Under the pieces are notes generated by a model. That model had not been told where the DNA came from, did not search any database, and was given only the letters and a program-made list of their open reading frames with translations. A stretch of 64,000 nt of DNA from BOG-908 sp963751795 (GTDB lineage Bacteria > Pseudomonadota > Alphaproteobacteria > Acetobacterales > Acetobacteraceae): NCBI GenBank assembly GCA_963751795.1, contig CAVVVI010000003.1:248001-312000 (forward strand). The letters run 5' to 3'. Positions 9,307 through 17,749 of the stretch are shown here, piece after piece. Position 1 is the first letter of the stretch. Each line of letters begins with the position of its first letter. The translations under genes were made by a program, and so were the position numbers.

Positions 9307-10230
9307 GTGGAACCCTCGGCAGACGACCTCCGGGTCGCTTTCCTGGACTGGCTGGCGCTGGAGCGGCGGGCATCGCCACTGACGGTGCAGGCCTATGGGC
9401 GTGATCTCGCGGCACTGATCGGCTTCCTCACCGCGCATCTCGGCGCCGAGCCGAGGCTGGGCGCGCTGGCGGCTTTGCGTGAGGCCGATCTGCGCGCCTG
9501 GCTGGCGGCCGAAGCGGCGGAAGGCTGCGGCAACCGCACGCGCGCGCGCCACCTCTCGGCGATCCGCAGCTTCTACCGCTACCTCGCGCGGCGGCACGGC
9601 GTCAGCAACCTGGCCGCCGGCCTGCTCGGCACTCCGAAAGTGAGCCCGCCCATTCCGCGCGCGCTCGGCCCCGCCCAGGCCCGCGCCGTGGCCGAGGATA
9701 TCGGCGAGGCTAGCGACACCGCCGAGACGCAGGCCCGCGACGTTGCGCTGTTCACGCTGCTCTATGGCTGCGGCCTGCGCATCGCCGAGGCGCTGTCGCT
9801 GAATGTCGCCGCCGCCCCGCGCGCCGGACGGCCGCTGCTGGTGACCGGCAAAGGGGGCAAGCAGCGTTTGGTGCCGGTGCTGGAGGCCGTCAGCGAGGCG
9901 GTGGCGCGCTGGCTGGCACTGCACCCGCAGGGCGCCGACCCCGCGGCACCGCTGTTCACCGGCGTGCGCGGCGGGCGGTTGAACGCCGGGGTGGCACAGC
10001 GCACGCTGCGGCAGTTCCGCCGGGCGACCGGCCTGCCGGAGCACGCGACACCGCACGCGCTGCGCCACGCCTTTGCCACCCATCTGCTGGCAGGCGGCGC
10101 CGATCTGCGCGCCATCCAGGAGCTGCTGGGCCATGCCAGCCTGTCCACAACGCAGCGCTACACGGCGGTGGATCAGGCCCAACTGCTGGCCGTATGGCGG
10201 CGAACCCACCCGGCGGCTAACGCGCGGTAG
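9307..10230 (+). CDS. xerC: tyrosine recombinase XerC
   Basis: XerC, with XerD, resolves chromosome dimers at dif near the terminus, normally under FtsK control. The N-terminal SAM-like DNA-binding domain is followed by the catalytic domain: Arg in YGCGLRIAEAL, Lys in VTGKGGKQRLVPV, the HALRHAFATHLL His-Arg box, GHASLSTTQ, and the nucleophile Tyr in QRYTAVD. I chose GTG 9307 (VEPSADDLRVAF), giving 307 residues, because GGGAGG ends 6 bases before it; an upstream ATG at 9196 would add residues read from the glnD start region. The end overlaps the convergent glycosyltransferase by 14 bases. Confidence 0.92.
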   Translation: MEPSADDLRVAFLDWLALERRASPLTVQAYGRDLAALIGFLTAHLGAEPRLGALAALREADLRAWLAAEAAEGCGNRTRARHLSAIRSFYRYLARRHGVSNLAAGLLGTPKVSPPIPRALGPAQARAVAEDIGEASDTAETQARDVALFTLLYGCGLRIAEALSLNVAAAPRAGRPLLVTGKGGKQRLVPVLEAVSEAVARWLALHPQGADPAAPLFTGVRGGRLNAGVAQRTLRQFRRATGLPEHATPHALRHAFATHLLAGGADLRAIQELLGHASLSTTQRYTAVDQAQLLAVWRRTHPAANAR

Positions 10231-12064
10231 CCAGGCTCGCGCGGAGATCGGCCAGGATGGCGAGCGGAAAATAGAGCAGCGCGCGGACGTAACGGCCGGT
10301 CAGCCGGGCCGGCTCCTGCCGGATGCGCCACAGCCACTCCAGGCCGAGGCGCTGCCAGGCCGGCGGCGCGCGCTGCACCAGGCCGAGATGGATGCGCACC
10401 GCCTGGCCGACGCAGAGCGCCCAGCAATCGCCCAGCGCGGCGCGATGGGTGTGGACGAAGACCTCGCTGACCGGGGCGCCGAGCGTCATGACAACAATAT
10501 CGGGCGTGGTGCTGCCGATCGCCTGGGCGAGGCGGGCCTGCGCCGCGGCATCGCTGCCCAGGCCCGCCGGCGCGGTGATCGCGTGGCAATCGGCCAGGCC
10601 CTGCGCGGCGGCCCAGCGCAGCACGGCTGCGCGCGTGGCCTCGGCCTCCACCACGATGGTCAGGCGGCGGGTGCGCATCGCCGGATCGGTGGCCAGGCGG
10701 GCGAACAGCTCGCAGCCGGTGACGCGCCGTGCCAACGCCAGGCCGCGCAGCCGGGCGTAGAGCAGCACCGGAAAGCCGTCCGGGCAGACGAGGTGCGCGG
10801 AGCGATAGGCGGCGGCAAAGCCTGGCTGCCGCAGCAGGCGCACATGGTCGATGTTGGGTGTCACGACGAGCCGCACGCCGGCGGCTTGCCGGCCAAGCAT
10901 TTGTGCCACGACCTGATCGGCCGAAAGCGGACTGAGCGGCAGGCCGAAGACGACGGTGCCGCGCCGTGGCAGGGTCGCGAACAGCGCCAGGTGGGCGTCG
11001 GCGCAGGCTTCGGCGGTGAAGCAGGCGGCGCGGCTGCGCAAGGCAGCGCGGTCGGGCGGCGTGTCGAGCGTGCGGGCGATGGCAGCCGCCAGGGACGGCG
11101 CGTCGCCGGGCGGCACCAGGGCGCCGAACGTGCCGCCCTGCAGGATTTCCGCCGGGCCGTGCGGGCAATCGGTAGCCACCACGGGCGTGCCGCAGGCCAG
11201 AGCCTCGATCAGCACGTTGCCGAGCCCTTCGTAGCGGGAGGGCAGCACCAGGCAGGCCGCGCGCGCAATCCAGGGCAGCGGATCGGCCTGGAAACCGGCG
11301 AACAGCACCCGGTCGGCGATACCCAGCGCCGCGGCCTGCTCCCGCAGCGCACCCTCGAGCGGGCCGGCGCCGAGCAGCACCAGGCGCAGCGGGCGCCCTG
11401 CGGCGAGTGCCGCTAAGGCTTCCAGCAGCAGCCCGGGATCCTTCTGCGGCGTCAGCCGGCCGGCGAACACCAGCACCGGATCGGCGGCCTGGGCCAGCCA
11501 GGGATGCGGCGCCGGGCCGGCGCAGCATGCGGGCAAGTCCGGCGTGACGACCGGGTTGTAGATCGGCGTGATGCGCGCCCGCGGGATGCCGGTGACCGCC
11601 GCCAGATCGTCGGCGACGCCGCGGCTCACGGCGACGATGCCGTGCGCGCGCCGTTGCAGCAGCCAGTACAGCCACGGCACCGCCCGGTAACGCCAGCCGG
11701 CCGCGCGCTCGGCCGACAGCGCGTTGTGCTGGCAGATTACCACCCGCGTGCCGGTGCGCGCGAGCCAGCCGGCGAGCAGGGCGGTGACGTTGTTGTGGTC
11801 CAGGCTGGCGACCAGCACATCGGGCCGCAGGCTGCGCAGCGCGCGCGCCAGCGGGCGGACGCTCGGCAGCATGCCGGTGCTGTCGAGGGCAATGACCGGC
11901 AGGTCGTGCGGCAACAGCGGCACGAGGGCGCCCTGCTTGCGGCCCAGCACGAGCGTGACGTGGTGGCCGCGCGCGCGGAGTTCGCCGATCAGCGACAGGC
12001 GCATCCGCTCCACGCCGCCGCCGGAGAGATCGTGCATGTAGAAGGCGAGGCGCAGCGCGGTCAT
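10217..12064 (-). CDS. fused glycosyltransferase: GT4 domain plus WecG/TagA/CpsF (GT26) domain
   Basis: One 615-residue frame holds two glycosyltransferases. The N-terminal part (about 1-360) is a GT-B family 4 enzyme: FYMHDLSGGGVERM at the start, VFAGRLTPQKDPGLLLEAL, and the sugar-nucleotide signature PSRYEGLGNVLIEALACGTP. The C-terminal part (about 375-615) is a WecG/TagA/CpsF domain with TPNIDHVRLLRQ, CPDGFPVLLYARL and VTGCELF, and ends with the usual GLEWLWRIRQEPARL. Between them there is no stop and no ATG, GTG or TTG that would start a second protein. ATG 12064 overlaps the stop of the polymerase gene (ATGA). It probably adds two successive sugars to the lipid-linked exopolysaccharide repeat unit. 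Confidence 0.85.
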   Translation of the reverse strand: MTALRLAFYMHDLSGGGVERMRLSLIGELRARGHHVTLVLGRKQGALVPLLPHDLPVIALDSTGMLPSVRPLARALRSLRPDVLVASLDHNNVTALLAGWLARTGTRVVICQHNALSAERAAGWRYRAVPWLYWLLQRRAHGIVAVSRGVADDLAAVTGIPRARITPIYNPVVTPDLPACCAGPAPHPWLAQAADPVLVFAGRLTPQKDPGLLLEALAALAAGRPLRLVLLGAGPLEGALREQAAALGIADRVLFAGFQADPLPWIARAACLVLPSRYEGLGNVLIEALACGTPVVATDCPHGPAEILQGGTFGALVPPGDAPSLAAAIARTLDTPPDRAALRSRAACFTAEACADAHLALFATLPRRGTVVFGLPLSPLSADQVVAQMLGRQAAGVRLVVTPNIDHVRLLRQPGFAAAYRSAHLVCPDGFPVLLYARLRGLALARRVTGCELFARLATDPAMRTRRLTIVVEAEATRAAVLRWAAAQGLADCHAITAPAGLGSDAAAQARLAQAIGSTTPDIVVMTLGAPVSEVFVHTHRAALGDCWALCVGQAVRIHLGLVQRAPPAWQRLGLEWLWRIRQEPARLTGRYVRALLYFPLAILADLRASLATAR

Positions 12065-13329
12065 GCCGGTTGGGCCTGCGCGGCGAGCGGCAGGGCGGGC
12101 AGGCGGCCCGCGGCGCGGCGGCGCGGCAGGCAGACAAGGGCGGCTACCAGGCACACGAGCACGGTCGATTTGCGGCCGAGCGAGTTGCTCGATGACGCCA
12201 CCAGCAGCGTGCCGATCAGCAGCGCGCGGCCCTGCAAATCGGTGCGCTGCCAGCACCAGGCGCACAGGGCGCCCAGGCCGGCCAGGAACAGCGGAAAGCC
12301 GATCGCCCCCAGGCTGACGGCCATCAGCAGCCAGAAATTCTCGATCACCTCGACGCCGGTGGCCAGCCGCAGCGCGTTCAGATCGGCCAGCAGCGCCTCG
12401 CGCGGCGTGCCGAACAGCAGCTGTGCGGTGTCGAGCTGCCCCAGTATTTCCCATTGCGCGAGCCGGACCTGCGCGCTGGCATCCCAGTAGAGATGGCCGG
12501 CCAGGCGGTCGCCCAGCCCGGCGGCGAGTGCGGCCGCGCCCAGCCCGACGCCGACCAGGGCGGCACCGGCGGCCGCCAGCATGGCCCAGCCCGCACGGCG
12601 GTGCCGCGACAGCACCAGCCGCGCGCCGCGGCGGAAGCCCAGCACTGCTGCGGTCGCCAGGGTGACGGCCAGCGCCGTACGGCCGCCGAACGCCAGCAGC
12701 GCGGCGCCGAGCAGGCAGCGATAGGCAATGCCGGCCAGCCTGCCGCGCGGCGCCAGCGCCAGGCCGATCATCGTCATCAGCGCGCCGGTCAGGGGGTGGT
12801 CGAATAAAGCGGTGGGCCGGAAATCGGCGGTGAGCGGGTGGTAGGCGTTGCCGTTGAGATAGAGCGGGACCAGCGTCGCCTGCGCCGCCATCTCGGCCAG
12901 CGCCAGAGCGGCGTTGAGCGCCAGCAGCAGCTGCATCATGCTGCGCAGCCGCTGCCGCGCCGCATCGGATGCGCTGCCCAGCACGGCTGCCGCGAGCCCG
13001 GCCGGCAGGAAAGTGTCGAGCAGCACGATCAGGTTGGAGGTGCCCGAGAGCAGCGCCAGGCTGATCAGGCAGCCGGCGACTGCGGCGGTGAACAGCCAGA
13101 GCTGTGTGCCGGCCCGCTGCAGCCAGGCCGTGCCGCCCTGGGCCAAGGCGGCGGCGGTGGCGGCCACCAGCAGGCTGGTGCCCGGATGCAGCTTCAGCGG
13201 CAGGGCGCCGCCATCCGTCACGTAGGGCACGCCGGCCCAGGTGAGCAGGTTGGCACTGACGCATAATTCGGCTGCGATGGCGGCGGTGGCGAGCCACACC
13301 GCGCAGGCTCCCGGCTGGCCGGCCGGCAT
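12061..13329 (-). CDS. VpsF-like polysaccharide polymerase (multi-pass membrane protein)
   Basis: The 422-residue product has about ten hydrophobic segments and a large central hydrophilic loop with FRPTALFDHPLTGALMTM, a pattern seen in VpsF/Wzy/O-antigen-ligase-type proteins that polymerise lipid-linked repeat units on the periplasmic side. A second loop holds WDASAQVRLAQWEIL and the C-terminal part carries SSSNSLGRKSTVLV. It lies between the CpsD-like gene (1-base TGATG overlap) and the GT fusion (ATGA overlap), consistent with an exopolysaccharide operon. These polymerases diverge fast, so the assignment rests on topology, a few motifs and context. Confidence 0.72.
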   Translation of the reverse strand: MPAGQPGACAVWLATAAIAAELCVSANLLTWAGVPYVTDGGALPLKLHPGTSLLVAATAAALAQGGTAWLQRAGTQLWLFTAAVAGCLISLALLSGTSNLIVLLDTFLPAGLAAAVLGSASDAARQRLRSMMQLLLALNAALALAEMAAQATLVPLYLNGNAYHPLTADFRPTALFDHPLTGALMTMIGLALAPRGRLAGIAYRCLLGAALLAFGGRTALAVTLATAAVLGFRRGARLVLSRHRRAGWAMLAAAGAALVGVGLGAAALAAGLGDRLAGHLYWDASAQVRLAQWEILGQLDTAQLLFGTPREALLADLNALRLATGVEVIENFWLLMAVSLGAIGFPLFLAGLGALCAWCWQRTDLQGRALLIGTLLVASSSNSLGRKSTVLVCLVAALVCLPRRRAAGRLPALPLAAQAQPA

Positions 13330-14021
13330 CAGGCGGCCCGGCGGCGTCTCGGGCCGAACCCGATCGTGGGCGCGCCGTGCAGCACGGTGCCGAGCAGGAC
13401 GATGCCGGCCGCGGCAAGCTGGCGCGACGCCGTACGGATCTCGGCCAGCGTGGTCTGGCCGGCGGCAACCGCCAGGACGACACCGTGGCCGTGCGCCACG
13501 GTGGCCAGCGTGCGGGGATCAGCGCTGATGGAGGGGCTTTCGATGATGATCATTCGGAACGCCTGCGGTGCGGCGAGCCATTCCGCGACGGGCGGTTCGG
13601 GCGGGCCAGGCCGGGCCAGGTTCAGGCTGGCGTAATACAGGCCCGGCACCAGCGTATCAGGCGTCAGCCCGTCCGGCGGCTGGCCGCTGAAATCGGCCAT
13701 CAGCCAGGAGAGGCCGCGCGTGCCGGGCGCTTCGGCAGCGGCCCCGCCATTGGAGGAGACGAGCAGCGTGCGCCCATAGCTGGTGGCCGCCGCCGCGGCG
13801 AAATCCAGCGCCATGCCGGCCGGCTTGGCCTGGCCGCCGGCAGCGACCACGTGGACGATTGGGCGCGCGACGGTGCTGACGCGCGCCAGCACCTCGGCCA
13901 GCAGATGCAGGGCGGCCGGCGAGGGTTGGCAGGCAGGCGCGTGCATGGCCGCGCCATGGCGCGCGGGGCTGGCGGACAAGGCTGCCGGCCGCAGCGCCTG
14001 GCGCGACTGGAACAGGCTCAA
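13329..14021 (-). CDS. degenerate CpsD/BY-kinase-like polysaccharide protein lacking the P-loop
   Basis: The product resembles the cytoplasmic ATPase domain of bacterial tyrosine autokinases used in polysaccharide export: an MRP/MinD-like order of strands, with FRMIIIESPSISADPRTL in the place of Walker B and a final AAAGIVLLGTVLHG. The nucleotide-binding motifs are damaged: Walker A reads AAGGQAKPAGMAL rather than GxxxxGK(S/T), and A' reads LLVSSN rather than LLVDAD. There is also no tyrosine-rich tail. I place the start at TTG 14021, because in the sequence before transposon insertion this TTG overlapped the priming glycosyltransferase's TGA (TTGA); this gives 230 residues. A non-catalytic assembly partner is the likely role. 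Confidence 0.6.
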   Translation of the reverse strand: MSLFQSRQALRPAALSASPARHGAAMHAPACQPSPAALHLLAEVLARVSTVARPIVHVVAAGGQAKPAGMALDFAAAAATSYGRTLLVSSNGGAAAEAPGTRGLSWLMADFSGQPPDGLTPDTLVPGLYYASLNLARPGPPEPPVAEWLAAPQAFRMIIIESPSISADPRTLATVAHGHGVVLAVAAGQTTLAEIRTASRQLAAAGIVLLGTVLHGAPTIGFGPRRRRAA

Positions 14022-14051
14022 AACGCGTTGTCCCCGACCAGGCACAGCGGC

Positions 14052-14059
14052 GTACGCAG
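14052..14059. repeat. target-site duplication, left copy (GTACGCAG)
   Basis: GTACGCAG at 14052-14059 recurs in the same orientation at 17827-17834, immediately outside the two inverted repeats. An 8-bp duplication is the size known for IS1595-family insertions. Confidence 0.92.
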
Positions 14060-14085
14060 CGGTATTATGTAGCACCCGCCACCAC
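14060..14085 (+). repeat. left terminal inverted repeat (26 bp)
   Basis: The sequence beginning CGGTATTATGTAGCACCCGC is an exact reverse complement of 17801-17826. The next outer base differs between the ends (before the target duplication), which fixes the element boundary. Confidence 0.95.
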
Positions 14086-14127
14086 ACCGTACCAGCGAAA
14101 TCGGGCGCCGCCGCCTACGTGTAGCCC

Positions 14128-14565
14128 ATGCAATACCAACAAGTTGTCGATGGCCTGACCCGTAAGTGGGCCGACGTTGCGGGCGAGATCGCGGTGCACC
14201 ACAACGCGCTCAAAGTGCTGCAAGCCAACCTGGCCGCCGTAGAAGCCTCCATCCGGCTTTTCCAGCCCGACTTCGACTTCTCTCAAGCGCGGGTTAGCCG
14301 ACCGCCTAGCGTTCGGCCTGCGTCTTACGGAGACATGAGTAAGGCCGTGTATGCCGTGTTGCGCGACGCTGGCGAGGACTGGATGACCGTGCGAGCCATC
14401 CAGGCGGCGGTCATAACCCAGCGCCAGATAGAGCCCGGTGACAAGGCGCTACGGGCTGCCACAGGCAAGCGGGTGGGGGCCTGCCTTCGGTATATGCGGA
14501 TACGCGGCAACGCCGAGTGTCGGCATGGGGCTGGGCTGGCTAGAGAGTGGCGGTTGACAGCTTAG
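14128..14565 (+). CDS. hypothetical protein in the transposon (145 residues)
   Basis: This is the first cargo gene, starting 42 bases inside the left inverted repeat. The N-terminal part (about 1-55) is helical, with regular hydrophobic spacing suggestive of a short coiled coil. The C-terminal part (MSKAVYAVLRDAG, WMTVRAIQAAVI, GKRVGACLRYMRIRGNAEC) looks like a winged-helix-type domain. That would fit a DNA-binding or regulatory role, but I do not recognise a named family. No strong ribosome site is visible. The gene is apart from the Panacea pair by about 165 bases. Confidence 0.5.
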   Translation: MQYQQVVDGLTRKWADVAGEIAVHHNALKVLQANLAAVEASIRLFQPDFDFSQARVSRPPSVRPASYGDMSKAVYAVLRDAGEDWMTVRAIQAAVITQRQIEPGDKALRAATGKRVGACLRYMRIRGNAECRHGAGLAREWRLTA

Positions 14566-14732
14566 GGTGGCGGCCCAACCTCTTTACGTGATTGGCTTCC
14601 TACCGGTGAGGCGATGGACGTAGGGCAATCGAGCGCCTCCTGCCCCAACATTTCGTGCGTTGCGAAACGGCCACAGATTGTTGTATCGGTGGGCAGGCTC
14701 TAAGCACGTAACGAGAACATTTGGGGATTGAC

Positions 14733-15254
14733 ATGGGTTCGGCGGCTGCCGCAGGGAACGAGTTCTTACGACTCGGTTGGGCAGAGCCGAGTGTGCCACC
14801 GATCACCCAAATGAAGCTTCAGAAGCTTCTGTTTTACGGGCATGCGTGGTCTCTTGCTATCAATGGAATGCCACTTTTTGATGAGGACTTTGAGGCTTGG
14901 CCTTGGGGACCGGTCGTCCGCGATGTGTATTCACAAACTGCAAAGTTCGGAAAGCAGCCAGTTAGTACGGAATTAGTGCGTGTGCAGGTGAAGAACGGCG
15001 GATTCGGTTTCGTAACTCCGCGCGTAGAATCCGAGAGTCAAAAGGAATTTATTAAAGGAGTGTGGGAAACCCACAAGCGTTTCACAGGAATACAACTATC
15101 AAACTCCACACACGCGGTGGGAGAGCCATGGACTATTGTCAAGGAACAATACGGAAGCCTTGATAATAAGCCGACGATACCGAACGATCTAATTAAATCT
15201 GTTTTTGAGGCGAAGCTTGCCCGACTTAGGACCGCTGCCGCCGCAAATCCCTGA
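14733..15254 (+). CDS. Panacea-domain (SocA/GepA-like, DUF4065) protein, probable antitoxin
   Basis: The 173-residue protein shows the Panacea signature: ITQMKLQKLLFYGHAWSL at the start, then FEAWPWGPVVRDVY, with later helices resembling IKSVFEAKLARL. In well-studied cases this domain is the antitoxin part of paired systems, neutralising many unrelated toxins, or a protease adaptor (SocA). ATG 14733 is preceded by GGGGA 6 bases upstream; an in-frame TTG at 14721 is less likely. Its 3' end overlaps the next gene by 50 bases. Base composition is clearly AT-richer than the host genes, fitting acquisition with the transposon. Confidence 0.82.
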   Translation: MGSAAAAGNEFLRLGWAEPSVPPITQMKLQKLLFYGHAWSLAINGMPLFDEDFEAWPWGPVVRDVYSQTAKFGKQPVSTELVRVQVKNGGFGFVTPRVESESQKEFIKGVWETHKRFTGIQLSNSTHAVGEPWTIVKEQYGSLDNKPTIPNDLIKSVFEAKLARLRTAAAANP

Positions 15255-15576
15255 GCCGTCAAGCATAACTCTTGATGAACCAGATAGAGACACACGCAAA
15301 GGACTTGATTGGACTAGTCCTTCAGGCGCGCATGGACGTGTGTTCTATATGAATCTGAAAATATTCCATTATGGCACTGACGACAAAACGCATGCTGCGT
15401 CTGTATTTCTTTCAATGTTGATTGCATTTGTCATCATCGTTGTTTTCTTCATCGGTATTTTCATCAAGACGGTTTTACCAATGGCGGAACACCTGCTTAC
15501 CGCTTTGACAAGTGCTTTAACTCTTACGATCGGTATCGCCGTCGGAAAGAGCGGAAATGGCGACAAGGAAAACTAG
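15205..15576 (+). CDS. small membrane protein overlapping the Panacea gene, candidate toxin
   Basis: The product has a proline-rich, charged N-terminal part (PPQIPEPSS, DEPDRDTRK) and two adjoining hydrophobic segments: VFLSMLIAFVIIVVFFIGIF and then HLLTALTSALTLTIGIAVG. It ends in a short charged tail. The annotated start is TTG 15205, inside the Panacea gene; an in-frame ATG at 15349 (MNLKIFHYG) would keep both membrane segments and remove the overlap. Small membrane-active proteins are one toxin class known beside Panacea antitoxins, so a toxin role is plausible. It is inferred from context, not from a named domain. Confidence 0.6.
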   Translation: MRRSLPDLGPLPPQIPEPSSITLDEPDRDTRKGLDWTSPSGAHGRVFYMNLKIFHYGTDDKTHAASVFLSMLIAFVIIVVFFIGIFIKTVLPMAEHLLTALTSALTLTIGIAVGKSGNGDKEN

Positions 15577-16550
15577 TTTGCCCGCTGCCAATACCCGCAG
15601 AAGTCCACGCTGGGCTTGGCAGCCAGGGCCAGCGTGACTACGCCGCGCGCCTGGGCGCCGTTATCCACGCGGCGGTGATCCTCGCGCCACGCGCTCTCCT
15701 GGGCATAGCGGCCGAGATAGACGCCGCTGATGTGGTGGTGATGGCCCTGCTCGGCGCGGCGCATACGAGAGAAGAAGCTTTCCGCGCCGTTGGTGCAGGC
15801 GCCGGCATCCGAGTAGGCGAGCTGGTGATTGATGGTCTTCACCACGTAGCGGGCGCTGAGATCGTTCCAAGCGCTGCTTTCGTCCACCATGATCTCAGTC
15901 TCGCGGGCGACCCGGTTGCGAATGAACGACAGGGCCGCACCCTCTGACCGGAAGGCGGCGGGCAGCACGTGGCCGTCGCGCTGGCGGATCACAACGACAC
16001 ACTGGCGCTTGCCGTTCTGGTTGCGGGCGAGGCGGCGATCTACCCGGTTTGCCTTGTGGTTGGCGGGCTTGATGTAGCCCCCGAAGTATCCGCCATCGAT
16101 CTCCACGATTTTGCCCGGCCCGCCGAGCTGGTAGCCCTTGACCTCGGAAGCCATCGCCTCGCGCAGCTTGTGAGACAGCACGAACGCCGTCTTGTACTGC
16201 ACATCCAGATCGCGGCTCAGCGCCAGAGCAGACTTGCCCTTCACCTCATTGCAGAAAATGGCGATGGCGGCGAGGTAGGTTTGCAGCGGCAGCTTGTGGA
16301 ACGCGAACAGGGTGCCGCTGGTAAGGCTGAAATCCTTGCGGCAAGCCTTGCAGCGGAAGCGCAGGGCGCCGTTCGGGCGGCGAGCCTCGTAGCAGGTGGG
16401 GCAACCACAATGCGGGCATACAGCCTTGCCTTGCGTCTCTGTCCAGCGAAGGGAGGCGAACAGCTTCTCAGCCTGCACGTCCGTCATACGAAGGACCGTC
16501 GCCAGGGAGAGCGTGCGGGCCTTGGCAGAGAGGAGGAAGTGAGAAGACAT
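15573..16550 (-). CDS. IS1595-family (ISXO2-like) transposase
   Basis: This 325-residue DDE transposase moves the element by cut-and-paste or copy-out steps. The N-terminal zinc ribbon has CPHCG and CKAC pairs. The catalytic ISXO2-like domain carries EIDGGYFGG (first Asp), IMVDESSAWNDL (second Asp) and TNGAESFFSRMRR, with the Asn and Glu typical of this family. It appears complete, with no frameshift. ATG 16550 is divergent from the DUF6471 gene, and its stop overlaps the convergent membrane-protein gene by CTAG (15573-15576). Confidence 0.93.
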   Translation of the reverse strand: MSSHFLLSAKARTLSLATVLRMTDVQAEKLFASLRWTETQGKAVCPHCGCPTCYEARRPNGALRFRCKACRKDFSLTSGTLFAFHKLPLQTYLAAIAIFCNEVKGKSALALSRDLDVQYKTAFVLSHKLREAMASEVKGYQLGGPGKIVEIDGGYFGGYIKPANHKANRVDRRLARNQNGKRQCVVVIRQRDGHVLPAAFRSEGAALSFIRNRVARETEIMVDESSAWNDLSARYVVKTINHQLAYSDAGACTNGAESFFSRMRRAEQGHHHHISGVYLGRYAQESAWREDHRRVDNGAQARGVVTLALAAKPSVDFCGYWQRAN

Positions 16551-16662
16551 TCTGTCGTATCCGCTTGCTACCTCGCGAATATGACAGGATATGCTGGCGT
16601 TTACAACAGCTACCTTTCATATATGATGGCTTTCTGTCGATTGCTCGACAAGGGAGGCCATT

Positions 16663-16902
16663 ATGGGGATAGCGGCAACGGAGAAGGAGCTGGCGAGCAA
16701 GGCGTCTCGCTTCTTGAAAGCCGAGATGAAACGAGCGGGTGTGACCTACGCCCACTTAGCCGAGAAGCTAAAGGAGCACGGGCTGGAAGAAACTGAAGCT
16801 TCGATCACCAGTAAGCTTAGCCGGGGCACGTTTGCGGCTACTTTTTTTCTGGCTGTGGTGGCGGCGTTGGAGCTGGAAGGGGTGCAGCTTGGGGACTTGT
16901 AG
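16663..16902 (+). CDS. DUF6471 small helix-turn-helix-like protein
   Basis: The 79-residue protein contains AEMKRAGVTYAHLAEKLKEH followed by SITSKLSRGTF, the pattern of DUF6471, an XRE-like DNA-binding fold. Such genes are often found next to IS1595 transposases and may regulate transposition; that role is inferred. AGGGAGG at 16650-16656 lies 6 bases before ATG 16663, so translation should be strong. The last 65 bases overlap the 3' end of the convergent membrane-protein gene. Confidence 0.72.
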   Translation: MGIAATEKELASKASRFLKAEMKRAGVTYAHLAEKLKEHGLEETEASITSKLSRGTFAATFFLAVVAALELEGVQLGDL

Positions 16903-17689
16903 GGTGGCAGCCGTTAAGTTCAAGAGAAATGGAACCGAGTTTACCTATAGTTCCTATACCTGACATTGGCTGATTGGCACTTAGTCTCGCGATGTAATTT
17001 TTGTATTTAAGCGGATAACGACAAATCAACAGCATACCTCCGTTTATAAAACCACCCTTAAAATTTATGCCGACACCATAAAACTCATCTGTTGCCGTGA
17101 TATTCAAATTGTCCAAGACGCCATCGAAACGTATCATTAAACCGTAATAAGGTTGGAGCATCGCATCGGCTTGAACGGGGTTTTCCTGCTTCCTAATGTT
17201 GTTGAAATAGTCCAACGCTTTATCTGTGAACTCTTTCCCGATTTCTGAGTCGTCAATAATGGCAAAAAGAACAGGGTTAGTTTCCGACAACGGACGTTGA
17301 TCGAGCGCTGTCGGGACCGACGGTGTCGTCTGTACTGCGTTTTGAGACACCGCCGGATGCGGTGCTTGAGTGTCAGTCGCAACCGCCCCGCGCCAAAGGG
17401 CTGCCAAATAAATGAACATGAAAATCATAAAAACGATACCGCTGAAAAGCATCCCGTAAAGACTTGTCACGCGCCTACCATGTCCCGATGATGACAGAAG
17501 TCTTTCCCCTAGCAGCCCTTCCCGAAGAGCCGCCATCGCTAGGATAACAAAAAGTGCCAACCCACCCCATAAGCACAGCGCACCGAACGCGCCGTCAAAA
17601 TGAAGTCTGATTGCAGCGGCCATTAAGGAGACTGCCAAAGCTGCGCCCGCAAACAGCGCGTAAATAGTGATTCGGATGTCCCAACGCAT
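16838..17689 (-). CDS. three-helix membrane protein of unknown function (cargo)
   Basis: Three membrane segments occupy roughly the first 100 residues (ITIYALFAGAALAVSLMAAA, ALCLWGGLALFVILAMAAL, YGMLFSGIVFMIFMFIYLAA). A soluble domain of about 170 residues and a proline-rich tail follow. The soluble part (ETNPVLFAIIDDSEIGKEF, then DGVLDNLNITATDEFYGVGI) has no motif I recognise. ATG 17689 is chosen; GTG 17698 is possible. It is the outermost cargo gene on the right and might be a second accessory function of the element. Confidence 0.5.
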   Translation of the reverse strand: MRWDIRITIYALFAGAALAVSLMAAAIRLHFDGAFGALCLWGGLALFVILAMAALREGLLGERLLSSSGHGRRVTSLYGMLFSGIVFMIFMFIYLAALWRGAVATDTQAPHPAVSQNAVQTTPSVPTALDQRPLSETNPVLFAIIDDSEIGKEFTDKALDYFNNIRKQENPVQADAMLQPYYGLMIRFDGVLDNLNITATDEFYGVGINFKGGFINGGMLLICRYPLKYKNYIARLSANQPMSGIGTIGKLGSISLELNGCHPTSPQAAPLPAPTPPPQPEKK

Positions 17690-17749
17690 TGCCAACACCC
17701 TACCCCGGCACCGAAACGTCCGTCGATAGGTGTATGCTGCACCGCCTCA

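Noticed and set aside
12065..13483. Upstream extension of the GT4-GT26 frame
   Set aside because: It is an out-of-frame reading of the polymerase gene, which has its own well-formed membrane segments.
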